DNA of 40,864 bases from Zwartia sp. GTDB lineage: Bacteria; Pseudomonadota; Gammaproteobacteria; Burkholderiales; Burkholderiaceae_B. Every line of letters starts with the position of its first letter. Position 1 is the first letter of the stretch. Location: assembly GCA_030653405.1 (NCBI GenBank), contig JAURZO010000139.1, positions 1 to 40,864 of the forward strand. The letters run 5' to 3'. Position numbers and translations under genes: made by a program. Shown here piece after piece: positions 14,727-23,768 of this stretch. Under the pieces are notes generated by a model that made no database searches, had not been told where the DNA came from, and saw only the letters and a list, made by a program, of their open reading frames with translations.

Positions 14727-15953
14727 TCAAGCGACGTGGATGCGAGCAAATTTTCGTTTGCCCACCTGGACAACATAGGTACCGGCACCAAGCTGCAAAC
14801 CCTTGTCTTCGACGCGATCGCCATCCACACGCACACCGCCCTGCTCGACGTTACGCTGGGCCTCGGCACCCGATGCCACGAGGCCGGCCTCTCGCAACAG
14901 CTTCAAAATACCAATCGGCGCCCCCGCAAGCGAGACCTCTGGCATATTTTCAGGAACCGCGCCGTCACGGAATCGCGCCTCGAAAGCCGTCAAAGCTGCT
15001 TCGGCTGCCGCCTGGGAGTGAAAGCGGGCCACGATTTCCTGACCGAGCAACACCTTGGCATCGCGTGGATTGCGTCCAGCTTCAGTCTCGGCGCGCAGCC
15101 CTGCAATCTCCTCGAGACTACGAAAAGACAGTAACTCAAAGTATTTCCACATCATCGTGTCAGAAATCGACATGATTTTGCCAAAAATCGATTCGGGCGA
15201 CTCGCCAATACCGATGTAGTTATTTTTGGATTTGGACATCTTTTCGACGCCATCCGTGCCCTCAAGCAACGGCATCGTCAAAATACACTGCGGCTCTTGT
15301 CCGTATTCTTTTTGGAGCTCACGACCGACCAGCAGATTGAACTTTTGATCGGTACCGCCAAGCTCCAGATCTGACTTCAACGCAACTGAGTCATAACCCT
15401 GCATGAGCGGATAGAGGAACTCGTGGACTGAAATCGGCACACCCGCCTTGAACCGCTTGGTGAAATCATCGCGTTCCATCATGCGCGCCACGGTGTAGCG
15501 CGACGCCAGTTGAATCATGCCCCGCGCACCCAAGGGGTCACACCATTCCGAGTTATAGCGAATTTCGGTGCGCGCAGGATCAAGCACCAAGCTCGCTTGC
15601 GCATAATACGTGCGGGCGTTTTCCTCAATCTGCTCGCGTGTCAGAGGGGGGCGAGTCGAGTTGCGTCCGGAGGGATCACCAATCATTGACGTAAAGTCGC
15701 CAATCAGAAAAATGACGGTATGACCGAGGTCCTGCAGCTGGCGCATTTTATTCAGGACAACGGTGTGTCCCAGATGGATGTCAGGTGCAGTGGGATCCAA
15801 ACCAAGCTTGACTCTGAGAGGCACGCCTGTCGCTTGACTTCGCGCAAGTTTTTGAGCAAATTCCGCCTTAACGAGGAGCTCATCGCACCCTCGCTCGACA
15901 ACTCGCAAGTTAGCTTCAATTTCAGCGGTGATAGGGTATTTTGACGTCAACAT
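14727..15953 (-). CDS. tyrS: Tyrosyl-tRNA synthetase
   Basis: A class I aminoacyl-tRNA synthetase of 408 residues charging tRNA-Tyr. The HIGH motif appears as HLGHTVVL and the KMSKS motif as EKMSKSKNN; the C-terminal S4 RNA-binding domain covers the end (AQRNVEQGGVRVDGDRVEDK). I start at the ATG at 15953 (MLTSKYPITAEIEANL), which matches the usual beginning of this family; an upstream in-frame ATG at 16025 would add 24 residues unlike the family. The ribosome binding site is weak. The gene is divergent from the M23 peptidase across about 250 bases. Confidence 0.96.
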   Translation of the reverse strand: MLTSKYPITAEIEANLRVVERGCDELLVKAEFAQKLARSQATGVPLRVKLGLDPTAPDIHLGHTVVLNKMRQLQDLGHTVIFLIGDFTSMIGDPSGRNSTRPPLTREQIEENARTYYAQASLVLDPARTEIRYNSEWCDPLGARGMIQLASRYTVARMMERDDFTKRFKAGVPISVHEFLYPLMQGYDSVALKSDLELGGTDQKFNLLVGRELQKEYGQEPQCILTMPLLEGTDGVEKMSKSKNNYIGIGESPESIFGKIMSISDTMMWKYFELLSFRSLEEIAGLRAETEAGRNPRDAKVLLGQEIVARFHSQAAAEAALTAFEARFRDGAVPENMPEVSLAGAPIGILKLLREAGLVASGAEAQRNVEQGGVRVDGDRVEDKGLQLGAGTYVVQVGKRKFARIHVA

Positions 15954-16204
15954 GAATGATGTAAGCCAATTTGGTTTGTAAAAGTTACAAAAAAAGCTGT
16001 TCGGACGCTCGAAATCGGCTAACATACTTTTTTACAAGTCTGACATCATACGCAATGTAATCTTGCTCTGCCACGCAGAATCCGGCATGAGTGTGGCGTT
16101 TAAGCATCGTTTCCACAAATACTTTGTGGTGGGCGATTTTTGTGTTGATCAGTCTGCCATGTATATCTGAAGCAGTAGACAGAATTAGATAGGATTTCTA
16201 CCCG
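15954..16204. other. Divergent intergenic region tyrS / M23 peptidase
   Basis: This 251-base gap should carry promoters for both genes. AT-rich stretches occur (TATATC near 16160, on the peptidase side) but no pair of hexamers convinces me. I see no T-box-like leader for tyrS. Confidence 0.3.
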
Positions 16205-17662
16205 ATGAGTTTTAAGAACCACCTGACACCCAAACCCCCTCTGGTATCCAGTGCATTGCCGCTATCCGGTCGCCAAGGGAGTCGCTCAGGTCTGGTTCGT
16301 GGTGCGGTCATCAGCACCGCCCTGCTTCTTTGTTTGGGTGCCGTCGCTTTAGGGATACTGCCAACGTCTTTGGTGGGTGCCGCAGAAGAAAAAATCAGCG
16401 ACCTCAGCACGATCGAACCCGCACCAGAGCAAAGACTCGTCCTTAACATCGTTCCGGTTCCCGCTCCGGCCGAGTCTGCCCAGATTGAGCAAGCGCCCGT
16501 TGAGACACCTTACATTACCGAAACGCGGATTCGCTCGGGAGACACGCTCGCGACCGTTCTCAAGCGTCTGGACGTCTCGGACTCCGACCTGCTCAACTAT
16601 CTGACACGCGAGCCCAAGGCGCGCTCCATTTATAAACTGATCGTTGGGCGCTCTGTTCAGGCCGCGACGAACGATGACGGCGACTTGCTATGGGTACGCT
16701 ATTACCACACGCCTAATGCTGAGCCAAACGGGCAAGGTCACGCACGCACACTACAAATCAGCACAACGGCTAACGGCTTCCAAGCCGAAGAACTCGAGCA
16801 ACCTCTAGAGACACACGTCGAAGTTGCCGTCGGCACGATTCGTTCATCCCTGTTTGCCGCAACCGATATCGCGGGGATTCCAGACGCCATCACGTCGCAA
16901 ATGGCTGAAATCCTCAGCAGCAAGGTTGATTTTTTACGCGGCTTGCGCACGGGTGACCAGTTCCGTGTTGTTTACGAGACTCGCACAATCGGTGGGCGTA
17001 ACGCTGGCTCAGGCCGTGTTTTAGCGCTTGAATTCATTAACGACGGCAAAACACATAACGCAGTCTGGTTTAGCCCTGATGGTCAGTCCGGCAGCTATTA
17101 CAGCTTGGACGGTGACAGCATCCGAGGCGCCTTTCTGCGTAGTGCGCTGAAGTTCTCACGCATCAGCTCGACGTTCGGCATGCGCAAGCTTCCCGGGCTG
17201 CAGGCTTGGTCCGGACATCACGCTGGCATCGATTACGCCGCGCCAACTGGCACACCGATTCATGCGACCGCTGACGGTACGGTAGAGTTTGTGGGCTGGA
17301 AAAATGGCTATGGTAATACGGTGGTTTTGAAACACCACAGCAAAATCTCCACGCTTTATGCCCACCAGAGTCGCTTTGCCGCTGGGCTCAAAGCCGGCAG
17401 CAAAGTCTCGCAAGGTGATCTGATTGGTTATGTCGGCTCGACGGGCTGGTCGACCGGACCGCATCTGCATTACGAATTCCGTGTCGCAGACAAGCCGATT
17501 GATCCGCTGACGGCTACGGCGAATATGCCGTCTTCGCAACCGCTCGCCGCTGACCAACGAGAGAAATTTGCTCAGGTAGCGGGTCCATACCAGCAACAGC
17601 TGCAGGTGCTTGCCAAGTTTCAAGAGGCAGTGCCTGAAACAAGTAACGTAGCGAGTCGCTAA
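16205..17662 (+). CDS. M23 family murein endopeptidase (MepM/YebA-like)
   Basis: A 485-residue cell-wall hydrolase anchored in the inner membrane by a helix at about residues 37-56 (AVISTALLLCLGAVALGILP). The periplasmic part has an OapA/LysM-like region (TRIRSGDTLATVLKRLDVSD), a middle domain, and a C-terminal LytM/M23 peptidase domain. The zinc motifs are present: HxxxD in GHHAGIDYAAPTGTP and HxH in GPHLHYEFRV. Such enzymes cut peptidoglycan crosslinks during growth. anmK, which recycles the products of wall turnover, lies 86 bases downstream. AGGA lies 11 bases upstream of the ATG. Confidence 0.93.
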   Translation: MSFKNHLTPKPPLVSSALPLSGRQGSRSGLVRGAVISTALLLCLGAVALGILPTSLVGAAEEKISDLSTIEPAPEQRLVLNIVPVPAPAESAQIEQAPVETPYITETRIRSGDTLATVLKRLDVSDSDLLNYLTREPKARSIYKLIVGRSVQAATNDDGDLLWVRYYHTPNAEPNGQGHARTLQISTTANGFQAEELEQPLETHVEVAVGTIRSSLFAATDIAGIPDAITSQMAEILSSKVDFLRGLRTGDQFRVVYETRTIGGRNAGSGRVLALEFINDGKTHNAVWFSPDGQSGSYYSLDGDSIRGAFLRSALKFSRISSTFGMRKLPGLQAWSGHHAGIDYAAPTGTPIHATADGTVEFVGWKNGYGNTVVLKHHSKISTLYAHQSRFAAGLKAGSKVSQGDLIGYVGSTGWSTGPHLHYEFRVADKPIDPLTATANMPSSQPLAADQREKFAQVAGPYQQQLQVLAKFQEAVPETSNVASR

Positions 17663-17674
17663 ACGACGCGCTTC

Positions 17675-17710
17675 GCTTTCTTAGCTTTTTTGGCTTTCTT
17701 AGCTTTTTTG
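17675..17710. repeat. 18-bp perfect tandem repeat, two copies
   Basis: GCTTTCTTAGCTTTTTTG occurs twice without a gap between the M23 peptidase and anmK. On the minus strand the repeat reads as Lys-Lys-Ala codons, like the histone H1-like gene at 31862. Confidence 0.85.
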
Positions 17711-17748
17711 GCTTTACTCACTCACACACTTGACGTCTTCACACGCAC

Positions 17749-18867
17749 TTGGCCAAGCCCGCCCTCTATATTGGACTGATGTCGGGCACTAGCCTGGACG
17801 CAGTCGATGCCGTACTTGCCCAGTTCGACCCCCAAGGGCATCCCACCCTTTTAGCGCGCACATCCGTCGATTTCCCTCCCTCATTGCAGGCCGAGCTACT
17901 CGCCCTCAATCAAAGTGGCAGCGACGAGCTTGGTCGCGCGGCGCTCGCCTCAAACGCACTGGTTGCTTTGTACGCGGAGGCGGTTAGAGGCGTGCTGTCA
18001 GAGGCAGGTATTCGCGCGCAACAGATTGCAGCGATCGGTGCGCACGGACAAACCGTTCGCCATCGACCCGATCTTGGTTATACGATCCAGCTAAACGCTC
18101 CCGCCCTTTTAGCCGAGCTGACAGGGGTTAGCGTGATTGCCGATTTTAGAAGCCGAGACGTCGCAGCCGGTGGTCAAGGTGCACCCCTGGTCCCGCTTTT
18201 CCACGCCGGCGTGTTTTCCGCACCCTACACGCGCGTAATCCTAAACCTGGGCGGGATTGCCAACATCACCATTCTCCGGCCCCAGCAGGCTCCGCTTGGC
18301 TTTGATACCGGTCCGGCGAATGTCTTGATGGACATGTGGTGTGCGCAACATACTGGCAGCGCCTTTGACAAAGAGGGCGCATGGGGTGCCGCTGGCCAAC
18401 CCGAGTCCGCGTGGCTTGAGCAATGGATTCGCTCCGAGCCTTGGTTTAATTTACCTGCTCCAAAATCTACAGGCCGGGATTTGTTTAACGCCGGATGGCT
18501 CGCACAACGTCTTGAGCTGGTTGGCCAGGAAAATGCCAGTGCACACTGGGCACAAAACGTGCAAGCGACGCTCAGGCGACTGACCGCAGAGACGGTGACG
18601 CGATGCATCCGCGACTATGCCGGAGATGCTCAGGAGCTACTTGTATGTGGTGGGGGCGCCAGAAATACGGCTTTGATGATCGATCTGCGAAAAACGTTCA
18701 GCTACCCTGTGCAGACGACAGATGAAGTAGGCGTGAATACGCAAGACGTTGAGGCACTCGCCTTTGCTTGGCTTGCGTGGGCGCACCAAAATAGCGTCCC
18801 GGCAAGCGACCCCGCAGTGACAGGCGCACGTGGCGCCCGCATCCTAGGGGCTTTTTGGCCAGCTTAG
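17749..18867 (+). CDS. anmK: Anhydro-N-acetylmuramic acid kinase
   Basis: A 372-residue kinase of the ASKHA fold that opens and phosphorylates 1,6-anhydro-MurNAc from wall turnover to MurNAc-6-phosphate. Family signatures: YIGLMSGTSLDAVDAVL at the N-terminus, IGAHGQTVRHRP, VIADFRSRDVAAGGQGAPLV, ILNLGGIANIT and the CGGGARN sugar/ATP-site motif. Length is normal. The frame begins at a TTG (17749) and no in-frame ATG exists before the catalytic MSGTS, so TTG is the start; no ribosome binding site is obvious. Its stop overlaps the stop of the convergent erpA by four bases. Confidence 0.95.
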   Translation: MAKPALYIGLMSGTSLDAVDAVLAQFDPQGHPTLLARTSVDFPPSLQAELLALNQSGSDELGRAALASNALVALYAEAVRGVLSEAGIRAQQIAAIGAHGQTVRHRPDLGYTIQLNAPALLAELTGVSVIADFRSRDVAAGGQGAPLVPLFHAGVFSAPYTRVILNLGGIANITILRPQQAPLGFDTGPANVLMDMWCAQHTGSAFDKEGAWGAAGQPESAWLEQWIRSEPWFNLPAPKSTGRDLFNAGWLAQRLELVGQENASAHWAQNVQATLRRLTAETVTRCIRDYAGDAQELLVCGGGARNTALMIDLRKTFSYPVQTTDEVGVNTQDVEALAFAWLAWAHQNSVPASDPAVTGARGARILGAFWPA

Positions 18868-19232
18868 ACTGAAAAAGATGAACCGCAGCCACAGGTTGTG
18901 GACGCATTTGGATTGCGAATCACGAACTGCGAACCCTCGATATCTTCTTTGTAGTCGATCTCGGCACCCACCAAGTACTGAAAGCTCATGGGATCCACCA
19001 GCAGCGCGACACCGTCTTTTTCAAGGGTTGTGTCGTCATCATTCACGTCTTCATCAAACGTGAAACCATACTGAAATCCCGAACAACCACCGCCCTGCAC
19101 GAAAACGCGCAATTTGAGGTTCGAATTACCTTCCTCAATCAACAGGTCTTTGACCTTGGCAGCTGCCGAGTCGGTAAAGATGATCGGAGTAGGTGGTGCT
19201 TGCAGATCAACGGTTTGGCTGAGAGTACTCAT
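18864..19232 (-). CDS. erpA: ErpA, A-type iron-sulfur cluster carrier
   Basis: A 122-residue protein that carries Fe-S clusters to target enzymes. The three conserved cysteines are C50 (GGGCSGFQYGF), C114 and C116 (TTCGCGSSF). The N-terminal segment IIFTDSAAAKVKDLL is typical. AGGAG lies nine bases before the ATG. The gene is convergent with anmK and overlaps it by four bases at the stops. The neighbouring upstream gene on this strand is a membrane protein of unknown role. Confidence 0.96.
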   Translation of the reverse strand: MSTLSQTVDLQAPPTPIIFTDSAAAKVKDLLIEEGNSNLKLRVFVQGGGCSGFQYGFTFDEDVNDDDTTLEKDGVALLVDPMSFQYLVGAEIDYKEDIEGSQFVIRNPNASTTCGCGSSFSV

Positions 19233-19379
19233 AATGTTAGCTCCTGCCCTGTCAGAGGGCGACTATCGCAATAAGTTCAGTGTCGGTGAGATCTTGGAAA
19301 CAAACGTGCTGTGACGCGAAAATGAAACCAAATGATACCCGACTAAGTTACTCGACTATAACGCAAAATTGGGTTGAAA

Positions 19380-20120
19380 TTAAAGATCAACCTTGCGCGA
19401 AGCAAGGACAATGTCGCCCGACAAAATGCTCACGACGACCGAGGTCGGTTGAAAATTCGAAGGGAGTGCCAGCACGCCTTGGCTGCGCTGAAACTGGTCA
19501 AAACTGAGCGCAAGACTATCTTGCTCTTGAGTGTTCGCGCCTAGTGTATTGAGCGGAGAACGGGACGCCGCAAAATCCGAACCACTCTGTTTTGGAAACA
19601 GCACTGAGGTGAATTCCTGGCCGTCCCGCATGCCGGTCGCGACAAACTGTAATCGCCCGTTAAAGCGCTCACCAGGTTTGCCACTCCGCATCAGCAGCAC
19701 CCTGAATGCCAAGGTTTGGCCTTGTCTTTCAAACTCAACCCCACGCAGCGCGATGGCGCCTTGAGGTCCAGGAGGCAAGAGCTGCTCATAAAAGGCGAGA
19801 TAGTCTTTCATGCGGCCCAGCTCTTCTTGCAGCACGGCGAGGTTTTTCTCGAGTTCCGCACGCGCCGCGCGCTCAATCGTGAGCTCTTGCCGAGTTTTCT
19901 CTGTCTGAGCCAAGGCCGCACTGATTTGCGCCTCGAGGGCACTGCGCACCTGGGCTTCGGCGGCTTGCTGTGTCCTGAGTTGCAACTCCATCGAATCAGG
20001 TCCCGGGCGTTGCACCAAAAATACCCCCGCTGCCAACCCCGCGGCGATCAGTGCCAGCGCCCCGATCACCCAGAAAGTGAAGGTTTTAAGAGGCGATTTT
20101 GCGTATAAGGACCCGCTCAA
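19380..20120 (-). CDS. Membrane-anchored coiled-coil protein (DUF6776-like)
   Basis: A protein of about 246 residues with one N-terminal transmembrane helix (FTFWVIGALALIAAGLAAGV), then a long predicted coiled coil (about residues 45-105, with QLRTQQAAEAQVRSALEAQI and ERAARAELEKNLAVLQEEL), and a C-terminal beta-rich domain (GAIALRGVEFERQGQTLAFR onward). It resembles the DUF6776 family found next to argC and erpA in betaproteobacteria; the function is unknown. I chose the TTG at 20120, which has GAGGA seven bases upstream; the frame is open to a TTG at 20147 inside argC. It begins just downstream of the argC stop and is probably co-transcribed. Confidence 0.75.
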   Translation of the reverse strand: MSGSLYAKSPLKTFTFWVIGALALIAAGLAAGVFLVQRPGPDSMELQLRTQQAAEAQVRSALEAQISAALAQTEKTRQELTIERAARAELEKNLAVLQEELGRMKDYLAFYEQLLPPGPQGAIALRGVEFERQGQTLAFRVLLMRSGKPGERFNGRLQFVATGMRDGQEFTSVLFPKQSGSDFAASRSPLNTLGANTQEQDSLALSFDQFQRSQGVLALPSNFQPTSVVVSILSGDIVLASRKVDL

Positions 20121-20130
20121 GGGAGAGTCC

Positions 20131-21192
20131 TCAAGGCAGAATCGCAACCTGATTCAGACCGACTGTGTCAGACAAACCAAACATCAAGTTCATATTTTGA
20201 ATCGCCTGACCTGCAGCGCCTTTGACCAAGTTATCCTGCACGACGAGAATGATCAGACGATCGCCATTACCCGGACGATGCAAAGCAATACGCAACGCAT
20301 TCGAGGCACGTACCGACCGCGTATCCGGCAAACTACCTGCCGGCATCACGTCGACAAAGGCTTCGTTCGCGTAACGCTTTTCAAACAAAGCCTGAAAATC
20401 TGTGTCGCGTGCTTCGGGCAAAATACGGACATAAATCGTACTCAGCATGCCGCGAATCATCGGCACTAAATGCGGAACAAACGTCAGACCGACTGAAGTG
20501 CCCGCCAGGCGGTCGAGCTGCGCCTTGATCTCGGGGTGATGCCGATGACCGGCCACACCGTAAGCCTTGAAATTATCACTGGCCTCCGAAAACAGCATGC
20601 CAACCTCAGCCTTACGGCCTGCACCGCTTACGCCGGATTTGGAGTCGGAGATAATGTCCGAGGTATCAATCAGTGGTGCGCCGCCAAGCAAAGGCGCGAG
20701 TCCCAACAAAATTGTCGTGGGATAGCAGCCAGGATTGCCGACCACCCGCGCACGGCTGATCGACTCGCGATTAAGCTCGACCAGGCCATATACCGCCTCT
20801 TCGAGTATCTCTGGGCAGGTGTGCGGGATTTTGTACCAGTGCTCGAAAGTCGGGATGTCTTTGAGGCGGAAATCTGAAGCCAAATCAATAATGCGAACAC
20901 CGGCGGCAAGCAGCTCTTTGGCTTGACTCATGGCAACACCATGAGGGGTGGCGAAAAACACCACATCGCAACCTGTCAGGGGCGCCTTTTCGGGTGACGA
21001 AAACGCGAGCTTGACATGCCCTCTGAGATTGGGAAACATCTCTGCCACAGGCATGCCGTCTTCTTTGCGCGAAGTGATCGCGTGCAGATCGACATTGGGA
21101 TGTTGGGACAAAATCCGCAGCAACTCAACACCGGTATAACCCGTTCCTCCCACAATGCCGACTTTGATTCGCTGTGATGATGTTTGTGCCAT
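20131..21192 (-). CDS. argC: N-acetyl-gamma-glutamyl-phosphate reductase
   Basis: A 353-residue NADPH-dependent enzyme making N-acetylglutamate semialdehyde in arginine synthesis. It has the Rossmann motif GIVGGTGYTGVELLRIL, the catalytic cysteine in VVGNPGCYPTT, and the conserved HRHHPEI and FVPHLVPMIRG segments. The ATG at 21192 has AGGAG eight bases upstream; the frame is open further but the extra residues are unlike the family. This is the long type-1 form. The DUF6776-like gene follows directly. Confidence 0.96.
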   Translation of the reverse strand: MAQTSSQRIKVGIVGGTGYTGVELLRILSQHPNVDLHAITSRKEDGMPVAEMFPNLRGHVKLAFSSPEKAPLTGCDVVFFATPHGVAMSQAKELLAAGVRIIDLASDFRLKDIPTFEHWYKIPHTCPEILEEAVYGLVELNRESISRARVVGNPGCYPTTILLGLAPLLGGAPLIDTSDIISDSKSGVSGAGRKAEVGMLFSEASDNFKAYGVAGHRHHPEIKAQLDRLAGTSVGLTFVPHLVPMIRGMLSTIYVRILPEARDTDFQALFEKRYANEAFVDVMPAGSLPDTRSVRASNALRIALHRPGNGDRLIILVVQDNLVKGAAGQAIQNMNLMFGLSDTVGLNQVAILP

Positions 21193-21324
21193 AACTGTGC
21201 TCCTGTATATCCGCCGCAATACCGCGCCAAGGTGATGAACTGCACCGATGTGATTCTCGACATTATCCCACGTCAATTCGCATGAGGTGTCGGTGTCGAG
21301 ATAGCCAAATCAAACCGTCTAAAT

Positions 21325-21354
21325 ACAAACAGGCCGCTTGCGCGGCCTGTTTGT
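21325..21354 (-). terminator. Terminator of the rplM-rpsI operon
   Basis: ACAAACAGGCCGC and GCGGCCTGTTTGT form a perfect 13-bp stem with a 4-base loop, about 35 bases after the rpsI stop. On the minus strand it ends in TTTGTATTTAG, so it can stop rplM-rpsI transcription before argC. Confidence 0.85.
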
Positions 21355-21387
21355 GCGGAATCCGATTTGGACTCCCTGCATGCGTGA

Positions 21388-21780
21388 TTAACGCTTGCTG
21401 AACTGCTTCCGGCGACGTGCTTTGTGGAAACCGACTTTCTTACGCTCGACTTCACGTGCATCGCGTGTGACCAAACCGGCTTTCGACAGCGTGGGCTTGA
21501 GCGTTGCATCATAATCAATCAGCGCACGGGTAATGCCGTGACGCACCGCACCGGCTTGACCGCTTTCGCCGCCGCCATGCACGTTGATGTGGAAATCAAA
21601 CGAAGCCGTGTGACCAGTCAGCTCAAGAGGCTGACGCACCACCATACGACCTGTTTCGCGAGCAAAGTATTCGTCAACGGGCTTGCCGTTCACGACGATC
21701 TTGCCTGCACCTTTTTTCATGAAGACACGAGCCACCGAAGTCTTGCGGCGGCCGGTTCCGTAATTCCAATTACCGATCAT
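21388..21780 (-). CDS. rpsI: 30S ribosomal protein S9
   Basis: A 130-residue small-subunit protein whose C-terminal tail reaches the P site. It starts MIGNWNYGTGRRKTSVARVF and ends RRRKQFSKR, both typical of S9. The AAGGA ribosome binding site overlaps the rplM stop region nine bases upstream, so it is coupled to rplM, the universal gene pair. A strong hairpin terminator follows. Confidence 0.98.
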   Translation of the reverse strand: MIGNWNYGTGRRKTSVARVFMKKGAGKIVVNGKPVDEYFARETGRMVVRQPLELTGHTASFDFHINVHGGGESGQAGAVRHGITRALIDYDATLKPTLSKAGLVTRDAREVERKKVGFHKARRRKQFSKR

Positions 21781-21789
21781 GGCCTGTCC

Positions 21790-22218
21790 TTAAAATTCGA
21801 GGGGCTGTGGCTGCTGGGCAGAGTGCGGATGCTCGGCACCTGCATAGACCTTCAGCTTTTTAATCATCGCGTAACCCAAAGGACCCTTGGGCAACATGCC
21901 CTTAACGGCCTTCTGGACTGCACGACCCGGAAAACGCTCTTGCATTTTTGCAAAGTTCGTTTCGCGAATACCACCTGGGTATGTCGTGTGACGGAAATAC
22001 TTTTTGTCTTGCGACTTATTACCGGTTACGACGATTTCAGCTGCATTGATAATGACGATGTAATCGCCCGTATCAACGTGGGGCGTGAATTCTGGTTTGT
22101 GTTTACCGCGCAAACGACGTGCGACTTCGCTGGCCACACGACCGAGGACTTTGCCCTTCGCGTCAATCACGAACCAGTCACGCTTGACTTCATGCGGCTT
22201 GGCCACAAATGTCTTCAT
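21790..22218 (-). CDS. rplM: 50S ribosomal protein L13
   Basis: A 142-residue early-assembly protein of the large subunit. MKTFVAKPHEVKRDWFVIDA at the start and the family signature MLPKGPLGYAMIKKLKVYAG near the end identify it. AGGA lies nine bases before the ATG. It is the first gene of the rplM-rpsI operon, with a predicted promoter at 22359-22388. Confidence 0.98.
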   Translation of the reverse strand: MKTFVAKPHEVKRDWFVIDAKGKVLGRVASEVARRLRGKHKPEFTPHVDTGDYIVIINAAEIVVTGNKSQDKKYFRHTTYPGGIRETNFAKMQERFPGRAVQKAVKGMLPKGPLGYAMIKKLKVYAGAEHPHSAQQPQPLEF

Positions 22219-22358
22219 GATTGGATCCTAAAAAGTTCTCTCTGGGACCATCCCGGAAAGACTTCCCCTGTTTTTTGCCAAAGCGTTGTTACCCGCCCGT
22301 GCAAAAACCGAAACGCCGAACATCAAAAAATGATGACATTGCCTGGGGAAAGCCCTTG

Positions 22359-22388
22359 ATTCTACAACAAAATTCGGGCAGTCGCCAA
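22359..22388 (-). promoter_or_regulatory. Predicted rplM-rpsI promoter
   Basis: On the minus strand TTGGCG (22388-22383), an 18-base spacer and TAGAAT (22364-22359) form a sigma-70-like pair about 140 bases before the rplM start. The long leader would leave room for autoregulation, but I see no defined L13 site. Confidence 0.45.
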
Positions 22389-22399
22389 ATACTCGCCTC

Positions 22400-23767
22400 T
22401 TACGTCCCAGCAATCGACATGCGCTCTATGAGGATTGAGCCTGTGGTTTTGCTGCCTCGGTTGATCGTGTCGGCACCCACAGCAACGATTTGCGCAAACA
22501 TATCCTTCAGATTGCCGGCGATCGTGATTTCCTCGACGGCATGCTGAATCTGGCCGTTTTGCACCCAATAACCGAACGCGCCCCGAGAATAATCGCCCGT
22601 CACGTAGTTCACGCCCTGACCGATCAGCTCGGTTACCAGCAAGCCCGTACCCATTTTTTTCAGCATGGCACTGAAATCGTCCTGGCGACGCGTTTTCGAT
22701 GAACGCAACACCAGGTTGTGCGAGCCACCGGCATTACCTGTCGTGACCATTCCGAGCTTACGCGCGGTGTAGGACGACAAAAAGTAACCCTGCAAGACTC
22801 CGGCACTGACAACCTCGCGCGCGTGAGTCCGCACGCCTTCTTCATCAAACGGTGAGCTGCCCATCGCACCCTTGATATTCGGGTTTTCAAGCAGACTGAT
22901 ATGACTGGGAAAGAGCTGATGACCAAGTGAATCAAGCAAAAAGCTTGTCTGGCGGTAAAGCGCGCCGCCACTGATCGCATGCGTCAACGCACCGATCAGA
23001 CCGAGCGCCAGCGGCGCCTCGAACAGCACCGGAAAATGCCCGGTAGGGATTCTTTTGGCAGACAGGCGCGCTAACGCACGCTCTGCTGCGTAACGGCCGA
23101 CTGCCGCAGGATCCGCCAGGCGGTCCGCGCGACGATCGCTGGTGTACCAATAGTCACGTTGCATGGAACGGCCACGTCCCGCGATCGGCGAAACAGATAA
23201 GCCGTGACGCGAGTAGGCATAACCATCCAAAAATCCACGCGTGTTACCCAGCACGAAATGGCCTTCGTGGGTATCCACGCCCGCGCCTTCGGTGTTGGTA
23301 ATACGCTTATCCGTTGCCAGCGCGGCTTGTTCTGCCTCAACGGCGAGCCGGGTCGCTTCTGCCACGCTCAACGCCCAAGGGTGATGGAGCTTCAAGTCAT
23401 TTTTGACGCCAATCGCCAGCTGGTCTGCCTCGGGCAAGCCAGCGGCAGGATCCTCGGCGGTGTAGCGGGCAATATGCCACGCCGCCTCAACCGTATCGCG
23501 CAAGGCTTTGGGAGAAAAATCAGACGTTGATGCCGAACCTCTGCGTTGTCCGGCAAAAACGGTGACGTCCAGCGAGCGATCGCGGGTCTGCTCGACGGTT
23601 TCAACCTGCCCTTTACGGACAGAAACCGCTAAGCCCTGCCCCTCGGAAATCTCGGCAGCGGCGTCGCTGGCGCCCAAACTTTGAGCATGTTTCAGTGCCT
23701 GTGTCACTAAATCCTCGAAAATCGGTCGATTTTGAGCAACAGGGAGAAAAGAAATTGATGTAGCCAT
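22400..23767 (-). CDS. pmbA: PmbA/TldE metalloprotease subunit
   Basis: A 455-residue member of the TldD/TldE family; TldE (PmbA) pairs with TldD to degrade unfolded or modified peptides, for example in microcin maturation and CcdA turnover. Typical segments are SVRKGQVETVEQTRDRSLDV, GQRRGSASTSDFSPKALRDT, and the C-terminal half with SSPFDEEGVRTHAREVV and VTGDYSRGAFGYWVQNG. It lacks the HExxxH zinc motif of TldD, as expected for TldE. The partner tldD is not in the window. It is divergent from darP, the usual arrangement in beta- and gammaproteobacteria. Confidence 0.94.
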   Translation of the reverse strand: MATSISFLPVAQNRPIFEDLVTQALKHAQSLGASDAAAEISEGQGLAVSVRKGQVETVEQTRDRSLDVTVFAGQRRGSASTSDFSPKALRDTVEAAWHIARYTAEDPAAGLPEADQLAIGVKNDLKLHHPWALSVAEATRLAVEAEQAALATDKRITNTEGAGVDTHEGHFVLGNTRGFLDGYAYSRHGLSVSPIAGRGRSMQRDYWYTSDRRADRLADPAAVGRYAAERALARLSAKRIPTGHFPVLFEAPLALGLIGALTHAISGGALYRQTSFLLDSLGHQLFPSHISLLENPNIKGAMGSSPFDEEGVRTHAREVVSAGVLQGYFLSSYTARKLGMVTTGNAGGSHNLVLRSSKTRRQDDFSAMLKKMGTGLLVTELIGQGVNYVTGDYSRGAFGYWVQNGQIQHAVEEITIAGNLKDMFAQIVAVGADTINRGSKTTGSILIERMSIAGT

Positions 23768-23768
23768 A

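Noticed and set aside
15954..16025. N-terminal extension of TyrS from ATG 16025
   Set aside because: The 24 extra residues do not resemble the family N-terminus, which begins near MLTSKYPIT.
17650..17720. Intrinsic terminator after the M23 gene
   Set aside because: The T-rich stretches are repeat units with no stable stem directly before them; TAGCGAGTCGCTA is too small to count.
21424..22359. 311-residue forward frame opposite rplM-rpsI
   Set aside because: It runs antisense through two ribosomal protein genes and has no independent support.
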